A DNA stretch of 64,000 bases from Corynebacterium pseudopelargi (lineage in GTDB: Bacteria > Actinomycetota > Actinomycetes > Mycobacteriales > Mycobacteriaceae): positions 868,001 to 932,000 of the forward strand of contig NZ_CP033898.1 of NCBI RefSeq assembly GCF_003814005.1. Reading direction: 5' to 3'. The position numbers were made by a program, and so were the translations under genes. Positions 1-10,530 of this stretch are shown in pieces. Below the pieces are notes generated by a model. It saw nothing but the letters and a program-made list of their open reading frames with translations, was not told the origin of the DNA and ran no database searches. The first letter of the stretch is position 1. Every line of letters starts with the position of its first letter.

Positions 1-2
1 TA

Positions 3-983
3 GAAGGCGGCCCGGTATCAAATAACAAGGGCGTCTCCCTGCCAGGCATGGACATCTCCGTGCCCGCACTTTCCGAAAAAGACATCCGCGACCTACGCTT
101 CGCCATCAACCTCGGCGTAGACATCATCGCCTTGTCCTTCGTGCGCTCTGCTGCCGACGTTGAACTCGTACACAAGATCATGGACGAAGAAGGCCGCCGC
201 CTTCCCGTGATTGCCAAGCTGGAAAAGCCCGAAGCCGTCGATGGACTGGAATCCATCGTCTTGGCATTCGACGGCATCATGATCGCCCGCGGCGACCTCG
301 GCGTGGAATGCCCGCTCGAGCAGGTGCCGCTGTTCCAAAAGCGTGCCATCCAAATCGCTCGCGAAAACGCAAAGCCAGTGATCGTGGCAACCCAGATGCT
401 CGACTCCATGATCGAGAATCTGCGCCCCACCCGCGCAGAAGCCTCCGACGTTGCCAACGCCGTGCTCGACGGCGCCGATGCCGTGATGCTCTCCGGTGAA
501 ACCTCAGTGGGCGTTGACCCCCAAAACACCGTGCGTACCATGTCGCGTATCGTCTCCTACGCCGAAATCGACGGACGCGTACCAAACCTGGCGCACATCC
601 CGCGCACCAAGCGCGGCGTGATCTCCTACTCCGCGCGCGATATTGCAGAGCGCCTCAACGCCAAAGCCATCGTGGCATTTACCACCTCCGGTGATACCGC
701 GAAGCGCATCGCACGCCTGCACTCGCACCTGCCATTGCTGGTGTTCACCCCCAACCAAGCTGTGCGCTCACAGCTTGCACTGACCTGGGGTGCAGAAACC
801 TTCCTTACCCCCGAGGTCAAAGACACCGACGAAATGCTTGCACAAATCGACGAGCAGCTCCTCGGCATGGACCGCTACCACCGCGACGACATGATCGTTT
901 TGGTAGCAGGTACTCCTCCCGGAGTATCCGGCAACACCAACATGATTCACGTTCACTTGTTGGGTGAAGATCTGCACATCTAA
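3..983 (+). CDS. pyk: Pyruvate kinase, 3' part (5' end outside window)
   Basis: Converts phosphoenolpyruvate and ADP to pyruvate and ATP, the last step of glycolysis, in the cytoplasm. The frame is open from the window edge, so about a third of the protein lies upstream. Family signatures are present: GGPVSNNKGVSLPG at the edge, MIARGDLGVE (Mg/substrate region), and ATQMLDSMIENLRPTRAE followed by AVMLSGETSVG. The C-terminal allosteric domain follows, with conserved TTSGDTAK. The stop is followed ten bases later by a strong bidirectional hairpin shared with the convergent glgP. Identification is secure; only the start is missing. Confidence 0.97.
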   Translation, partial: EGGPVSNNKGVSLPGMDISVPALSEKDIRDLRFAINLGVDIIALSFVRSAADVELVHKIMDEEGRRLPVIAKLEKPEAVDGLESIVLAFDGIMIARGDLGVECPLEQVPLFQKRAIQIARENAKPVIVATQMLDSMIENLRPTRAEASDVANAVLDGADAVMLSGETSVGVDPQNTVRTMSRIVSYAEIDGRVPNLAHIPRTKRGVISYSARDIAERLNAKAIVAFTTSGDTAKRIARLHSHLPLLVFTPNQAVRSQLALTWGAETFLTPEVKDTDEMLAQIDEQLLGMDRYHRDDMIVLVAGTPPGVSGNTNMIHVHLLGEDLHI

Positions 984-992
984 GGCAGATAA

Positions 993-1024
993 AAAGGGGG
1001 CGGTGTTGTCACACCGCCCCCTTT
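993..1024. terminator. Bidirectional rho-independent terminator between pyk and glgP
   Basis: A 14-bp perfect stem (993-1006 with 1011-1024) and a TGTC loop, with A-run and T-run ends, sits between two convergent stop codons. It should terminate on both strands. Confidence 0.9.
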
Positions 1025-1035
1025 AGCGTTGCCAA

Positions 1036-3411
1036 TTATGGGTGAATTGGCGTTGCCTCAAGCTTCCATACCTCGCGGGCATAGTCGTTGATGGTGCGAT
1101 CAGAAGAGAAGCGACCAGACTCGCAAATATTGATCCAGCACTTCCTGGCCCAAGCAAGGGTATCTGCGTAATCTTCGGCCATGCGGTCGCGAGTTTCGCG
1201 ATAAGACTCGAAATCACCCAACACGTAGTACACATCCGGGGTTTCCCAGCCATTGCCGTCGAGCAAGGAGCCGCGCAGGTCATGGAACCAACCTGAGCCG
1301 TTGTCGTTGAGGGTGCCGTCTACAAGCGCGTCGAGTGCACGCTTGAGGCCCGGCACAGTCTCATAGACCGACTGCGGGTTGTAGTGCGCCTTGAGCTCGG
1401 GAAGCTGCTCAACCTTTGCGCCAAAGATATAGGCGTTTTCTTCGCCAACGGAATCGACGATCTCCACATTCGCACCGTCGAGGGTGCCAAGTGTCAGCGC
1501 GCCGTTCATCATGAACTTCATATTTGAAGTGCCCGATGCTTCCTTACCGGCAGTGGAGATCTGCTCGGAAATATCGGTGGCGGGGATGATGTGCTCGGCA
1601 GGCGAAACGTTGTAGTTTTCTACAAACACCACGCGCAGGGTCTTCGACACCTCGGGGTCGTTGTTGACCAAGTTGGCGATCTCGTTGATGAACTTGATCA
1701 CTGCCTTCGCGCGAATATAGCCTGGCGCGGCTTTTGCACCGAAGATGAAGGTGCGAGCAGGGACCGTTTCGCCGTCTTTGATGCGGTAGTACAGATCCAG
1801 AATGTACAAGGCATTGAGCAATTGGCGCTTGTATTCGTGGAGGCGCTTGATCTGGGTATCGAAGATCGAATCGGGATCAACCTCAATGCCGTCGCGCTCT
1901 TGAATCCATTGAGCGAAGTCGCGCTTATTCGCGGCCTTGATCTCCATGAGCTCTTGCATCACGGCGTCGTCTTCGGCGAAGTGGCGCAGCTTTTTCAGCT
2001 CGTCAAGCTCGGTGACCCACGCATCCGAGCCCGCAAGGCGGGTAAGCAATGCGGCCAGGCGTGGGTTGCACATCTTCAGCCAGCGGCGAGGGGTGACACC
2101 ATTGGTTTTGTTATTGAACTTCTCGGGCCAAAGCTCGTGCCATTCTTTGAGCGTGTCTGCCTTGATAATCTCCGTGTGCAACGCAGCCACACCATTGATG
2201 GAGTAGGCGGCGTAGCAAGCGATCCACGCCATGTGCACATTGCCGCCTGATACAGGAGCCATGTACTCGATGCGCTCGTGGTCGAGGCCAAGCTGTGCCA
2301 TCTGCTCGCGGAAACGACGATCAATTTCCTGGGTGATTTCCCAGACGCGGTAGAAAAGCTGCTGGAAGATGGTCACGTTCCACTGCTCGAGGGCCTCGGC
2401 AAGCACGGTGTGGTTGGTATAAGCGAAGGTTTCGCAGGTCACCTTCCACGCATCGTCCCAACTCATGCCGTGGTCGTCGAGAAGCAAGCGCATGAGCTCG
2501 GGAATGGCGAGCACCGGGTGGGTGTCGTTGAGCTGAATGCAGTTGTACTTGGCAAAATCGCGCAGATCATCGTGATGCGCCAAGAAATTGTCGATCATCT
2601 GCTGCAAGGAAGCAGACACAAAGAAGTACTGCTGGCGCACACGCAACACCTTGCCGGCGTAGGTGGTGTCGTTCGGGTACAGCACGCGGCAGATATCCAT
2701 GACGGCTTCGCGTTCGACAATGGCATCGGTGAAGCGCTGAGAGTTGAAGGCATCATAATCAAACTCAGCCATCGGCTCGGCCTTCCACAGACGAAGGGTG
2801 CCAATATTGTCGGTGCCGTAGCCGGTAATGGGCATGTCATAAGGAGTCGCGCGCACGGTCATGTCATCGAAACGAACGATGCGCTGCTCATTGTCGCGGC
2901 GGATAGTAAAGGGGTAGCCGTCTTCGCGCCACGCATCTGGCTCCTCAGACTGGAAGCCCTCGTTAAAGGTTTGCTTAAACAACCCGTAGCGATACAGCAG
3001 GCCATAGCCGGTCACGGGGTAGTTTTGGGTAGCGCATGAATCAAGGAAGCACGCAGCCAAACGGCCCAGGCCACCATTGCCAAGGGCAGCATCGTTTTCG
3101 GCCTCGAGGACGTCGGAAAGCTCATGGCCTTGCGCCTTTACTGCCTCGGCCACCTCTTCTTCGATCTCGAGGTTGGTGAGGTTATTCAGCAACGCCCTAC
3201 CCATGAGGAACTCTGCAGAAAGGTAGTGCTGCTGGCGGGTGGCGTTATACGCCTTGGTGGTTTCGGCCCAATTTTCTGCGAGCGAATCCATCACAGCCCC
3301 GGAGAGCCCGAACCAGAATTTACGATCAGTGGCCTCTTCTGGCGCGGTACCCGAAGCGCTGCGAACAAAGCTCGCGATGCGCTGCGTCAGATCGGATGAG
3401 GAATCCCTCAT
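1036..3411 (-). CDS. glgP: Glycogen/maltodextrin phosphorylase
   Basis: Cleaves alpha-1,4-glucan ends with phosphate to release glucose-1-phosphate, a PLP enzyme of glycogen breakdown. At 791 residues it has the normal family length. The PLP signature EASGTSNMKFMMNGAL followed by GTLDGANVEI is intact, with the Schiff-base lysine near residue 630. The N-terminal motifs YLSAEFLMGR and ALGNGGLGRLAACFLDS are also present. The ATG start is preceded by AAGGAG at a good distance. A TAGCAT -10-like hexamer lies at 3452-3457 on this strand. It is the last of three minus-strand genes, but gaps and its own promoter suggest separate transcription. Confidence 0.96.
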   Translation of the reverse strand: MRDSSSDLTQRIASFVRSASGTAPEEATDRKFWFGLSGAVMDSLAENWAETTKAYNATRQQHYLSAEFLMGRALLNNLTNLEIEEEVAEAVKAQGHELSDVLEAENDAALGNGGLGRLAACFLDSCATQNYPVTGYGLLYRYGLFKQTFNEGFQSEEPDAWREDGYPFTIRRDNEQRIVRFDDMTVRATPYDMPITGYGTDNIGTLRLWKAEPMAEFDYDAFNSQRFTDAIVEREAVMDICRVLYPNDTTYAGKVLRVRQQYFFVSASLQQMIDNFLAHHDDLRDFAKYNCIQLNDTHPVLAIPELMRLLLDDHGMSWDDAWKVTCETFAYTNHTVLAEALEQWNVTIFQQLFYRVWEITQEIDRRFREQMAQLGLDHERIEYMAPVSGGNVHMAWIACYAAYSINGVAALHTEIIKADTLKEWHELWPEKFNNKTNGVTPRRWLKMCNPRLAALLTRLAGSDAWVTELDELKKLRHFAEDDAVMQELMEIKAANKRDFAQWIQERDGIEVDPDSIFDTQIKRLHEYKRQLLNALYILDLYYRIKDGETVPARTFIFGAKAAPGYIRAKAVIKFINEIANLVNNDPEVSKTLRVVFVENYNVSPAEHIIPATDISEQISTAGKEASGTSNMKFMMNGALTLGTLDGANVEIVDSVGEENAYIFGAKVEQLPELKAHYNPQSVYETVPGLKRALDALVDGTLNDNGSGWFHDLRGSLLDGNGWETPDVYYVLGDFESYRETRDRMAEDYADTLAWARKCWINICESGRFSSDRTINDYAREVWKLEATPIHP

Positions 3412-3485
3412 ATATTTCTCCTTGAATCTTCAACAATGCAAAACACGCCTCATGCTACCGGGGAAACAGCGATATTTCCCCAGGA

Positions 3486-3496
3486 GCTTTTCGACG
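3486..3496 (-). repeat. CGTCGANAAGC motif, intergenic copy upstream of glgP
   Basis: Exact copy with N = A, between the stop of the M20 hydrolase gene and glgP. It is one of 27 copies listed in the findings. Confidence 0.75.
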
Positions 3497-3505
3497 CGCC
3501 GCATC

Positions 3506-4735
3506 TCATTGTTTACGTTGCAAATACGTCATTGCCGCCACCACTGCAGCTTTGGTAGCCGCCTCGATGGTCGGTTCATAATCCGGCAAGAAATTCGCCA
3601 TGTGATTCACCGGCACCATCTCGCCAATAGCGCCGGCCTCTTCAGCTTGTTGCCACAACTGCCTCGGCGTGCAGCCAAGGGTCCAATACAGATAGGGAGC
3701 ACCAAAGGCCGCGGGAATGTTGGCGAAATCTTCCGATGCAGTCCAACGATTCGCCGTGCGTGACTCACCACCAAAAATGGCATCGAAATTCGCGCGCACT
3801 CGTGCAAAAACGTGCGGATCATTATTGGTTAAAGGCCCGTGTGCGAAATAGCGAAACGTGGGTGGATGACAGCCCGATGCGGAGCATTCCCCTCGCACCA
3901 CTCGCTCAATAGCCGCATAGAGGCGTGCCTTTACTTCCTCGGAATAGGTGCGGCAATTCACCACGATGCGTGCCGAGCCAGGGATGGTGTTATTGGTATG
4001 TCCCGATTCCAAGGTGCCCACAGAGATCACGGCAAAATCAGAAGGCGCGATCTCCCTGCCCACGATGCCTTGGAGACGCACCACCACCATCGCCGCGGCA
4101 TACGTCGGGTCAATGGAATTGTGCGGCATAGAGCCGTGAGCACTTTTGCCCTTGATGATGATTTCAATCGAGTCGCAGGCAGCAGCGGCCGCACCAGGCA
4201 TAGAAAGCACACGCCCGGCAGGGCCTGCCACGATGTGCTGACCCAAGCACACCGTTGGCGTGGGGATTTTGGCACTGAGACCATCGGCCACCATGATCTG
4301 CGCGCCCGCACCATTTTCTTCTGAAGGTTGGAACAGGGCGATATAGGTGCCTGACCACAGATCGCGGTGTTCGTCGAAAAGCGAAAGAGCACTTAAAAGC
4401 GCCGTGGTATGCATGTCGTGGCCACAAGCATGCATCTTGCCTTTGATCTGCGAGGCGTAGGGGGCACCTGAATCCTCGGTCACGGGAAGGGCATCGAAAT
4501 CTGCACGCATCAACACATTCGGGCCTTCGCCATTGCGCATTACAGCTACGATGCCGTACCCACCGATGGGGCTGATCACCTCGCAGTCGAAGGCTTCAAG
4601 GGCGCGAAGAATTTTCTGAGCCGTCAGCCGCTCCTCACCTGAAAGCTCGGGGGCGCGGTGCATTGATGTATAAAATTCGAATTGCCAGGGCTGGTTTTTA
4701 TAACCACTCAGCATCCTCGTGATGCTGTTACTCAC
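3506..4735 (-). CDS. M20 family metallopeptidase / amidohydrolase
   Basis: Predicted cytoplasmic di-metal amidohydrolase of the M20 (hippurate / N-acyl amino acid hydrolase) group, 409 residues. Metal-ligand motifs are visible: HACGHDMHTTALL (Cys-Gly-His-Asp-x-His) and FQPSEENGAGA, preceded by the RADFDALP strand. MHRAPELSGEE near the N-terminus is also typical of these amidohydrolases. The start is GTG with GAGGTGA upstream. The exact substrate cannot be read from sequence; N-acetyl- or other N-acylated amino acids, or related amides, are the usual ones. It lies 46 bp downstream of the GalT-like gene on the same strand and could be co-transcribed with it. Confidence 0.88.
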   Translation of the reverse strand: MSNSITRMLSGYKNQPWQFEFYTSMHRAPELSGEERLTAQKILRALEAFDCEVISPIGGYGIVAVMRNGEGPNVLMRADFDALPVTEDSGAPYASQIKGKMHACGHDMHTTALLSALSLFDEHRDLWSGTYIALFQPSEENGAGAQIMVADGLSAKIPTPTVCLGQHIVAGPAGRVLSMPGAAAAACDSIEIIIKGKSAHGSMPHNSIDPTYAAAMVVVRLQGIVGREIAPSDFAVISVGTLESGHTNNTIPGSARIVVNCRTYSEEVKARLYAAIERVVRGECSASGCHPPTFRYFAHGPLTNNDPHVFARVRANFDAIFGGESRTANRWTASEDFANIPAAFGAPYLYWTLGCTPRQLWQQAEEAGAIGEMVPVNHMANFLPDYEPTIEAATKAAVVAAMTYLQRKQ

Positions 4736-4781
4736 AGATTCACCTCAAAAACAATCATGATCGACGTAACATGCATCAACG

Positions 4782-6095
4782 CTAGCAGCGTTGAGATAGC
4801 AAAGGGTTATATTTCAAGGAATTGCGCTGCACCGTGCATTCCTCCGCGATCCTGATATTGCCAATGTGGCCTTGATTGCGAAGCTCATACAGCTTCGGCA
4901 CCACCCGGTCGCGCACATCCCAAGGCGAAAGGGTATTCAGATAAATCTTGGTGCCGCCCTCAAAACCGGCGAGGGTGGAAACGCGCCACTTGATCATCAC
5001 TCGCCAGGGCATCGCAAGATCTAAGCCCGCAGGCTTGTGGTGCCACTCCTCATTACAAGGAACATCCGCGCCTGCCGCGGCGTGGCAAGCGTGCAAAAGA
5101 TCGCTCATCGCCTCGACTTCCTCGGCGCTTTGGAGCCACGGTTCTGCAGTAGCCGATTTAGAAAACACCTCCAAGGTGGGGTAGCGGTGCCCAAAACCTG
5201 CAAAACACACGGCGTGATCATTTTCGGCAATGATCAAATTTTGCTCGGCGGCATAGTCCACGGCCCACTCGTTATACATATTCGGGTTGCTACGCAGCCG
5301 GCTGATTTCGTTCTGGGCGGCAAGGCCACGCTCGTCAATAGCCACGAGTTGTTTATGCAAATGATCAAAGGAGGCGCCGGCTGGTTTAAGCCAATTCTGA
5401 AATACCGCCACATAATGCGCGTAGCGATTCCTGCGATACAGATCCGCCATCGAGTCAATGGTGAAACGAATCAGATCATGATGCTCTTGCCTGCTCAAGG
5501 TGCCAGCAGAAGCAAGCTGCGCACTCGTTTCGGCACCGTCGACAAAATGGCGACGCGCAATAATTACGTCATGGCCGCCACCAAAGAATGCTTCACCGGC
5601 GCGCAAGAGCTCATCTTCTGAAAGCTCGGGATCTAACCCTGCGGCGCGGCGTTTTGCCTGCACTGTCGTTTTCACGTGCTCGCGCCCGAGATCGCTGTGC
5701 AGATACTCCTGCATCCAAGCGCTGGTGTTGGCATCCATGGTGTAGCCATAGTTTTCGCGCCAATAGTCATAACTGACGATCTCAAAGAGGTTCGCTACAC
5801 GACGAAAATCCGCAGAACCATCGATGTGCTCTGGGCGAAGCGTCTGAATCTTGCCGTGAGTAATGCGGGACTTTTCTGGGGGAGTTTCAAATACGCGGTC
5901 GCTACAAAAGGCACAGGTGGTGCTGAAGTCATGAGCTTCGAGCAGATGCGTGTCTGTGGTGGGGTGGGTGAGTGGTCGGTTGCCGCGTCCGGGCACTGTC
6001 CAAACTTCGGTGCCGGAAAATGGGTTGATTTGTTTAATCGTGCCATCGGCCATGGTTTGAATTGGCGCAACGCGGGAATACATCTGAGCACTCAT
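4782..6095 (-). CDS. DUF4921 family protein, galactose-1-phosphate uridylyltransferase-like
   Basis: 437-residue protein with features of the GalT branch of the HIT superfamily: an N-terminal CAFC zinc-type pair near the segment starting STTCAFC, and FDHLHKQL, whose H-x-H-x-Q pattern matches the GalT nucleotidylated-histidine site. A second part contains VFSKSATAEPW and WHHKPAG. The true nucleotide-sugar substrate is unknown. The frame is open for 57 more codons upstream, but MSAQMYSR at 6095 is chosen because a TACGCT -10 hexamer sits seven bases before it (leaderless) and the upstream residues look non-coding. It is divergent from the small gene at 6121 with only 25 bp between them. Confidence 0.8.
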   Translation of the reverse strand: MSAQMYSRVAPIQTMADGTIKQINPFSGTEVWTVPGRGNRPLTHPTTDTHLLEAHDFSTTCAFCSDRVFETPPEKSRITHGKIQTLRPEHIDGSADFRRVANLFEIVSYDYWRENYGYTMDANTSAWMQEYLHSDLGREHVKTTVQAKRRAAGLDPELSEDELLRAGEAFFGGGHDVIIARRHFVDGAETSAQLASAGTLSRQEHHDLIRFTIDSMADLYRRNRYAHYVAVFQNWLKPAGASFDHLHKQLVAIDERGLAAQNEISRLRSNPNMYNEWAVDYAAEQNLIIAENDHAVCFAGFGHRYPTLEVFSKSATAEPWLQSAEEVEAMSDLLHACHAAAGADVPCNEEWHHKPAGLDLAMPWRVMIKWRVSTLAGFEGGTKIYLNTLSPWDVRDRVVPKLYELRNQGHIGNIRIAEECTVQRNSLKYNPLLSQRC

Positions 6096-6102
6096 GCAAT
6101 CA

Positions 6103-6114
6103 AGCGTATACCCT
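6103..6114. promoter_or_regulatory. Overlapping divergent leaderless promoters
   Basis: Plus-strand -10 TACCCT (6109-6114) lies six bases before ATG 6121. Minus-strand -10 TACGCT (6108-6103) lies seven bases before ATG 6095. The two hexamers abut around GTATA, so both promoters fit in a 25-bp gap. Inferred from sequence only. Confidence 0.55.
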
Positions 6115-6120
6115 GACCTC

Positions 6121-6528
6121 ATGAGTATCGCGAGTATCCATTTCGACGTGCTAGCACCAGAGCAGGCAGCCGAGCTTCTGCCCCAACGATTCGATGCCTT
6201 AAGCGCGTTGCTGATGAAAAAGGGCATGATCGAACGCGCCGAGGTTGAGCTCAGCATTCCCGACAATGCCTTAGAAACGGAACTTCGCGCCGTGTATTTA
6301 GAAACTTATGAGGAGCTTCCGCCGGTAGATCCAGAAAGCATGCGGGTGTATCGCCTCAGCCTCAAGGTAGACACGAATAGCTCACTCAACCAAGTAGCGA
6401 TGCTGTATTCCCGCTTGCTTACTCCTCCTGCGGCATTGCCTAATGATCCGCTCGCGCTGGCCAAGGAAGAACAATTTGAACAGCCCGCGCCCTATCCCTG
6501 GTTTTTGAACATCGAAGCAAAGCGCTGA
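6121..6528 (+). CDS. Hypothetical protein, 135 residues
   Basis: Begins MSIASIHFDVLAP and ends PYPWFLNIEAKR. It has no signal peptide, membrane segment or motif I recognise; it is acidic and looks alpha/beta. It starts 25 bp from the divergent GalT-like gene and appears leaderless. Its last 37 bases overlap the 3' end of glycerate kinase on the other strand, so the two messages are complementary at their tails. Codon use resembles the neighbours, supporting a real gene. Function unknown. Confidence 0.7.
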   Translation: MSIASIHFDVLAPEQAAELLPQRFDALSALLMKKGMIERAEVELSIPDNALETELRAVYLETYEELPPVDPESMRVYRLSLKVDTNSSLNQVAMLYSRLLTPPAALPNDPLALAKEEQFEQPAPYPWFLNIEAKR

Positions 6529-7574
6529 GCTACCTCGCGGCCGGCTTCGCGTAATTGCGTTTCCGGCTCACCTTCGCCGAGGGTGATCTGCCAGGCGTTT
6601 GCTTCGGCGTCGTGGCGCCCGGCCACGATAGCGACGGGGGTTGTTCCTGCCATCTCAAGGACCGTGCCAACGACCTTGCCGTGCAAAGATTGCGCATCGA
6701 AGCGACCCTCGCCGCTGATGATTAAATCTGCTTCCATGTCCTCTAATCCAGCAGCCGAAGCGATCACTTTCGCGCCGGGCAGGAGCTGCACCTGGGGTTG
6801 GCCGTGAAGCAGCGCTGAGAGCCAAGTAATGCCAATGGCCAACCCGCCGGCGGCTCCCATTCCGGGTGTTGTCGGATCTACTCCGGTGACTTGGCACAGT
6901 CGTGCGAGGCCTGCATCAAGCTTTTCGACGTCCTGAGGCGAAGCCCCTTTCTGTGGTCCGAACACTGCCGCTGCCCCCTCTGGGCCGGTGGCCGGATTGT
7001 CAACGTCGCTAAGCAGCACCCACTGCACGCTCGCTGCAGGGATATTCAGCATGGCGGTATCGATGTGATCCAGGTGCGCAAGACCTCCGCCGCCTTGGGC
7101 AATGGTGTGTCCTTGGGCATCGAGCAAGTTTGCACCTAGGGCGACTAAGATGCCGCTTCCGCCATCAACTGTCGCGGTGCCACCGAGGCCGAGCACGATG
7201 GTGCGGGCGCCGCGGGTTTGGGCGTCGGCGATGAGCACGCCTGTGCCGTAGGTGTCGGCGATAAGGGGACGTGGGGCGTCGATAAGCGTGATGCCAGAAG
7301 CCGCGGCAACGTCGATATATGCGGTGGCGGTGGATTCATCAAAGCGGTAGCTCGCCTCGATGAGTCGGCCGAGCGCATCGGTTGTGGGGAGAGTCACATC
7401 AACACCTGTAAAGCGGGCGGCGGTGCCTTCGCCACCATCGGCCATGGGGGCTAAAACGATCTCGCAGTCGAGCACCTCTTGGACTCCTTCGGCGAGCCAT
7501 TGTGCAGCTTGATCGGCATTGGCGGTGCCTTTAAAGGAGTCTGGGGCGATGATGATCTTGGCGGGGGAATTCAT
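6492..7574 (-). CDS. glxK: Glycerate kinase
   Basis: Phosphorylates D-glycerate with ATP, feeding glyoxylate/glycerate into glycolysis. The protein is 360 residues, normal for the GarK/GlxK family. Visible signatures are IIAPDSFKGTANADQAA at the N-terminus, APMADGGEGTA, and GLGGTATVDGGSGIL, with PGMGAAGGLA later. The start chosen is ATG 7574 (MNSPAKIIIAPDSFKG); an upstream in-frame extension of 16 codons lacks conservation signs. It is divergent from gdhA and overlaps the small plus-strand gene tail to tail by 37 bp. No terminator is visible. Confidence 0.93.
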   Translation of the reverse strand: MNSPAKIIIAPDSFKGTANADQAAQWLAEGVQEVLDCEIVLAPMADGGEGTAARFTGVDVTLPTTDALGRLIEASYRFDESTATAYIDVAAASGITLIDAPRPLIADTYGTGVLIADAQTRGARTIVLGLGGTATVDGGSGILVALGANLLDAQGHTIAQGGGGLAHLDHIDTAMLNIPAASVQWVLLSDVDNPATGPEGAAAVFGPQKGASPQDVEKLDAGLARLCQVTGVDPTTPGMGAAGGLAIGITWLSALLHGQPQVQLLPGAKVIASAAGLEDMEADLIISGEGRFDAQSLHGKVVGTVLEMAGTTPVAIVAGRHDAEANAWQITLGEGEPETQLREAGREVAQRFASMFKNQG

Positions 7575-7659
7575 GGTGTTTATCGTCCCACAGGTGTTCA
7601 AGAATTGCGTCTTAGGGCACAAGTGAAGGCCAAAGTGTCCCTCCCGGCTTTAATCCACC

Positions 7660-7679
7660 TTTCTATCGGTCTATAGTTA
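7660..7679 (+). promoter_or_regulatory. AmtR-type operator over the gdhA -10
   Basis: TTT-CTAT-cggtct-ATAG-TTA matches the C. glutamicum AmtR box (tttCTATN6AtAGat/aA). Its right arm overlaps a TATAGT -10 (7672-7677), so binding would block transcription. The first ATG of gdhA is 54 bp downstream. Confidence 0.75.
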
Positions 7680-7715
7680 CCTGCACACGCTAACCACATC
7701 CAGTGGTGCCGATAG

Positions 7716-9074
<1,359 letters not shown>

Positions 9075-9090
9075 ACGTCCGAAGCTATCG

Positions 9091-9124
9091 AAGCCACACC
9101 CGGAAAAGGGTGTGGCTTTTCTTC
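9091..9124 (+). terminator. Terminator of gdhA
   Basis: An 11-bp stem (9091-9101 with 9108-9118), loop GGAAAA, then TTTTCTT. Confidence 0.9.
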
Positions 9125-9199
9125 GTTGATATGTAATGCAGGTGGTTAATATTTTCTAGATTTAAAATGTGATACGTCGATCTCTCAGAAAGGAACCCG

Positions 9200-10225
9200 A
9201 TGGTTACTCGACGTATTTCCCTCCTAGCCGGAGCTGCCATCAGCGCAACCCTCGGTGCAATGAGCGTGCTCACGCCCCTGCAAGCCCAAGCACTGCCAGG
9301 TGCACCAGTCGCTGATGCCCAGGTGGAAGCCTGGACGGCGATGGGGCCACAACTTGAGCCCGCAAAAACGCTACCCGGCGCACTTGCCATCGCCATGGGC
9401 GCGAATAACCCAAGCCCGAAGGGTGCAAATGAAGCATGCAGCCTCGAGGGTGAAAACCCAGTGGTGCTCATTCACGGCATGACTTCAAATGCATATTCCA
9501 GCTTTGGTGCAATTAGCCCGGTGCTCAAGGCTCAAGGGCGTTGCGTATATGCCATGAATTATGGCTACTACACGCCCGAAAACACCGGATCTTCTGCCAC
9601 CCAAGTACTACCTGGCTTCTATGGCTACGATTCACTCGATCGCTCACTTGCCCAAGTAAGCGAACAGATTGAGATGGTCAAACGCGAAACTGGCGCACAA
9701 AAAGTCGATTTGGTGGGTTGGTCTGCAGGTGGTTCGCTTGCTGCCGCTTATGCCAAGCAGGTTGGCGCAGCGGGCGTGGGCACAGTGGTATCCATCGGCG
9801 GTGTGCTGCATGGAACGACCATGGGCGGGCTTTCCAATCTTGTGGAAAAGTCCCAGGCAGCGGGTGTTCCGGCCGATGCGTTTATTGCGGCAATCGTTGG
9901 CCCAGCCGGCAATGATCTGCTCAAGGGCTCAGCGTTTATGCAGCAGATGAATGAAGGTGGCTTAGAAGCTCCGGGTGTTCGTTATGTTGCTATTTCAACG
10001 CTTTACGACGAATCCGCCACTCCTTTAGAGGCAACCCAATTCAACGCCGGCGACTTTGAAAACTTGATCATCCAAGATGGTTGCCCCAGCGATAAGGTCG
10101 ATCACCTTGGCACTCCATACGATGACCGCGCAATTGCAATGGTGGCCAATGCTCTAGGTGGCGATGTGGCCTTAAGCTGCAGGGTTGAGGTTGGTCCTGC
10201 TGCGGGTCTTTCCAGCCAACGCTGA
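9200..10225 (+). CDS. Secreted alpha/beta-hydrolase lipase/esterase, copy 1
   Basis: Predicted exported triacylglycerol lipase/esterase, 341 residues. The N-terminus MVTRRISLLAGAAISATLGA to AQALPGAP is a signal peptide with an Arg pair and an A-x-A cleavage site. The mature part has VVLIHGMTSNAYSSFGAI (oxyanion-hole HG), the nucleophile elbow VGWSAGGS (Ser near 175), a likely acid in STLYDESATP and a likely His in DKVDHLG. Four to five Cys in the mature part suggest disulfides. Its closest relative here is the next gene, copied in tandem. A TAAAAT-like AT-rich promoter region and AAAGGAA precede the ATG. Confidence 0.87.
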   Translation: MVTRRISLLAGAAISATLGAMSVLTPLQAQALPGAPVADAQVEAWTAMGPQLEPAKTLPGALAIAMGANNPSPKGANEACSLEGENPVVLIHGMTSNAYSSFGAISPVLKAQGRCVYAMNYGYYTPENTGSSATQVLPGFYGYDSLDRSLAQVSEQIEMVKRETGAQKVDLVGWSAGGSLAAAYAKQVGAAGVGTVVSIGGVLHGTTMGGLSNLVEKSQAAGVPADAFIAAIVGPAGNDLLKGSAFMQQMNEGGLEAPGVRYVAISTLYDESATPLEATQFNAGDFENLIIQDGCPSDKVDHLGTPYDDRAIAMVANALGGDVALSCRVEVGPAAGLSSQR

Positions 10226-10241
10226 TTCATCAGGGCGTTTT

Positions 10242-10277
10242 AAGCTTCCCTGTGCCTGGATGTGCAGGGAAGTTTTT
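10242..10277 (+). terminator. Terminator of lipase copy 1
   Basis: CTTCCCTG (10245-10252) pairs with CAGGGAAG (10265-10272), followed by TTTTT. Confidence 0.75.
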
Positions 10278-10530
10278 GTGTATCTGTTCATGCGATGGCG
10301 TTGGCCGTAAGGGTGTTACCCCCTGATGTGCAGTGTTTAGCTTTTGTGGTGCAAGGCGAGGGTAGCGGGGTGATTTGGGGTGTTTGCAATGGCATTTGCG
10401 AGGTGTCGAGAGAGAAGTTCCATCTCGGAAAGCTACTGAAAAAGAAAAACTGTAAAGGTGCTTTACATAACGTCCATTTATGTTTTGGATGGTGTTCATT
10501 ATCCCTTCTCTTTCCTAAAGGAGCGTTATA
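10278..10530 (+). other. Intergenic region between the two lipase genes
   Basis: About 250 bp without a credible gene. It is AT-richer than the surroundings near its end, where the promoter of the second lipase should be. AAAGGAG at 10517-10523 is the ribosome site for the GTG at 10531. I see no known operator. Confidence 0.5.

Noticed and set aside
2278..3039. 253-codon plus-strand frame inside glgP
   Set aside because: Opposite to highly conserved phosphorylase sequence; no independent evidence of coding.
6096..6266. Longer N-terminus for the GalT-like protein
   Set aside because: The extra residues are low in similarity to any domain and would overlap the divergent gene and its promoter.
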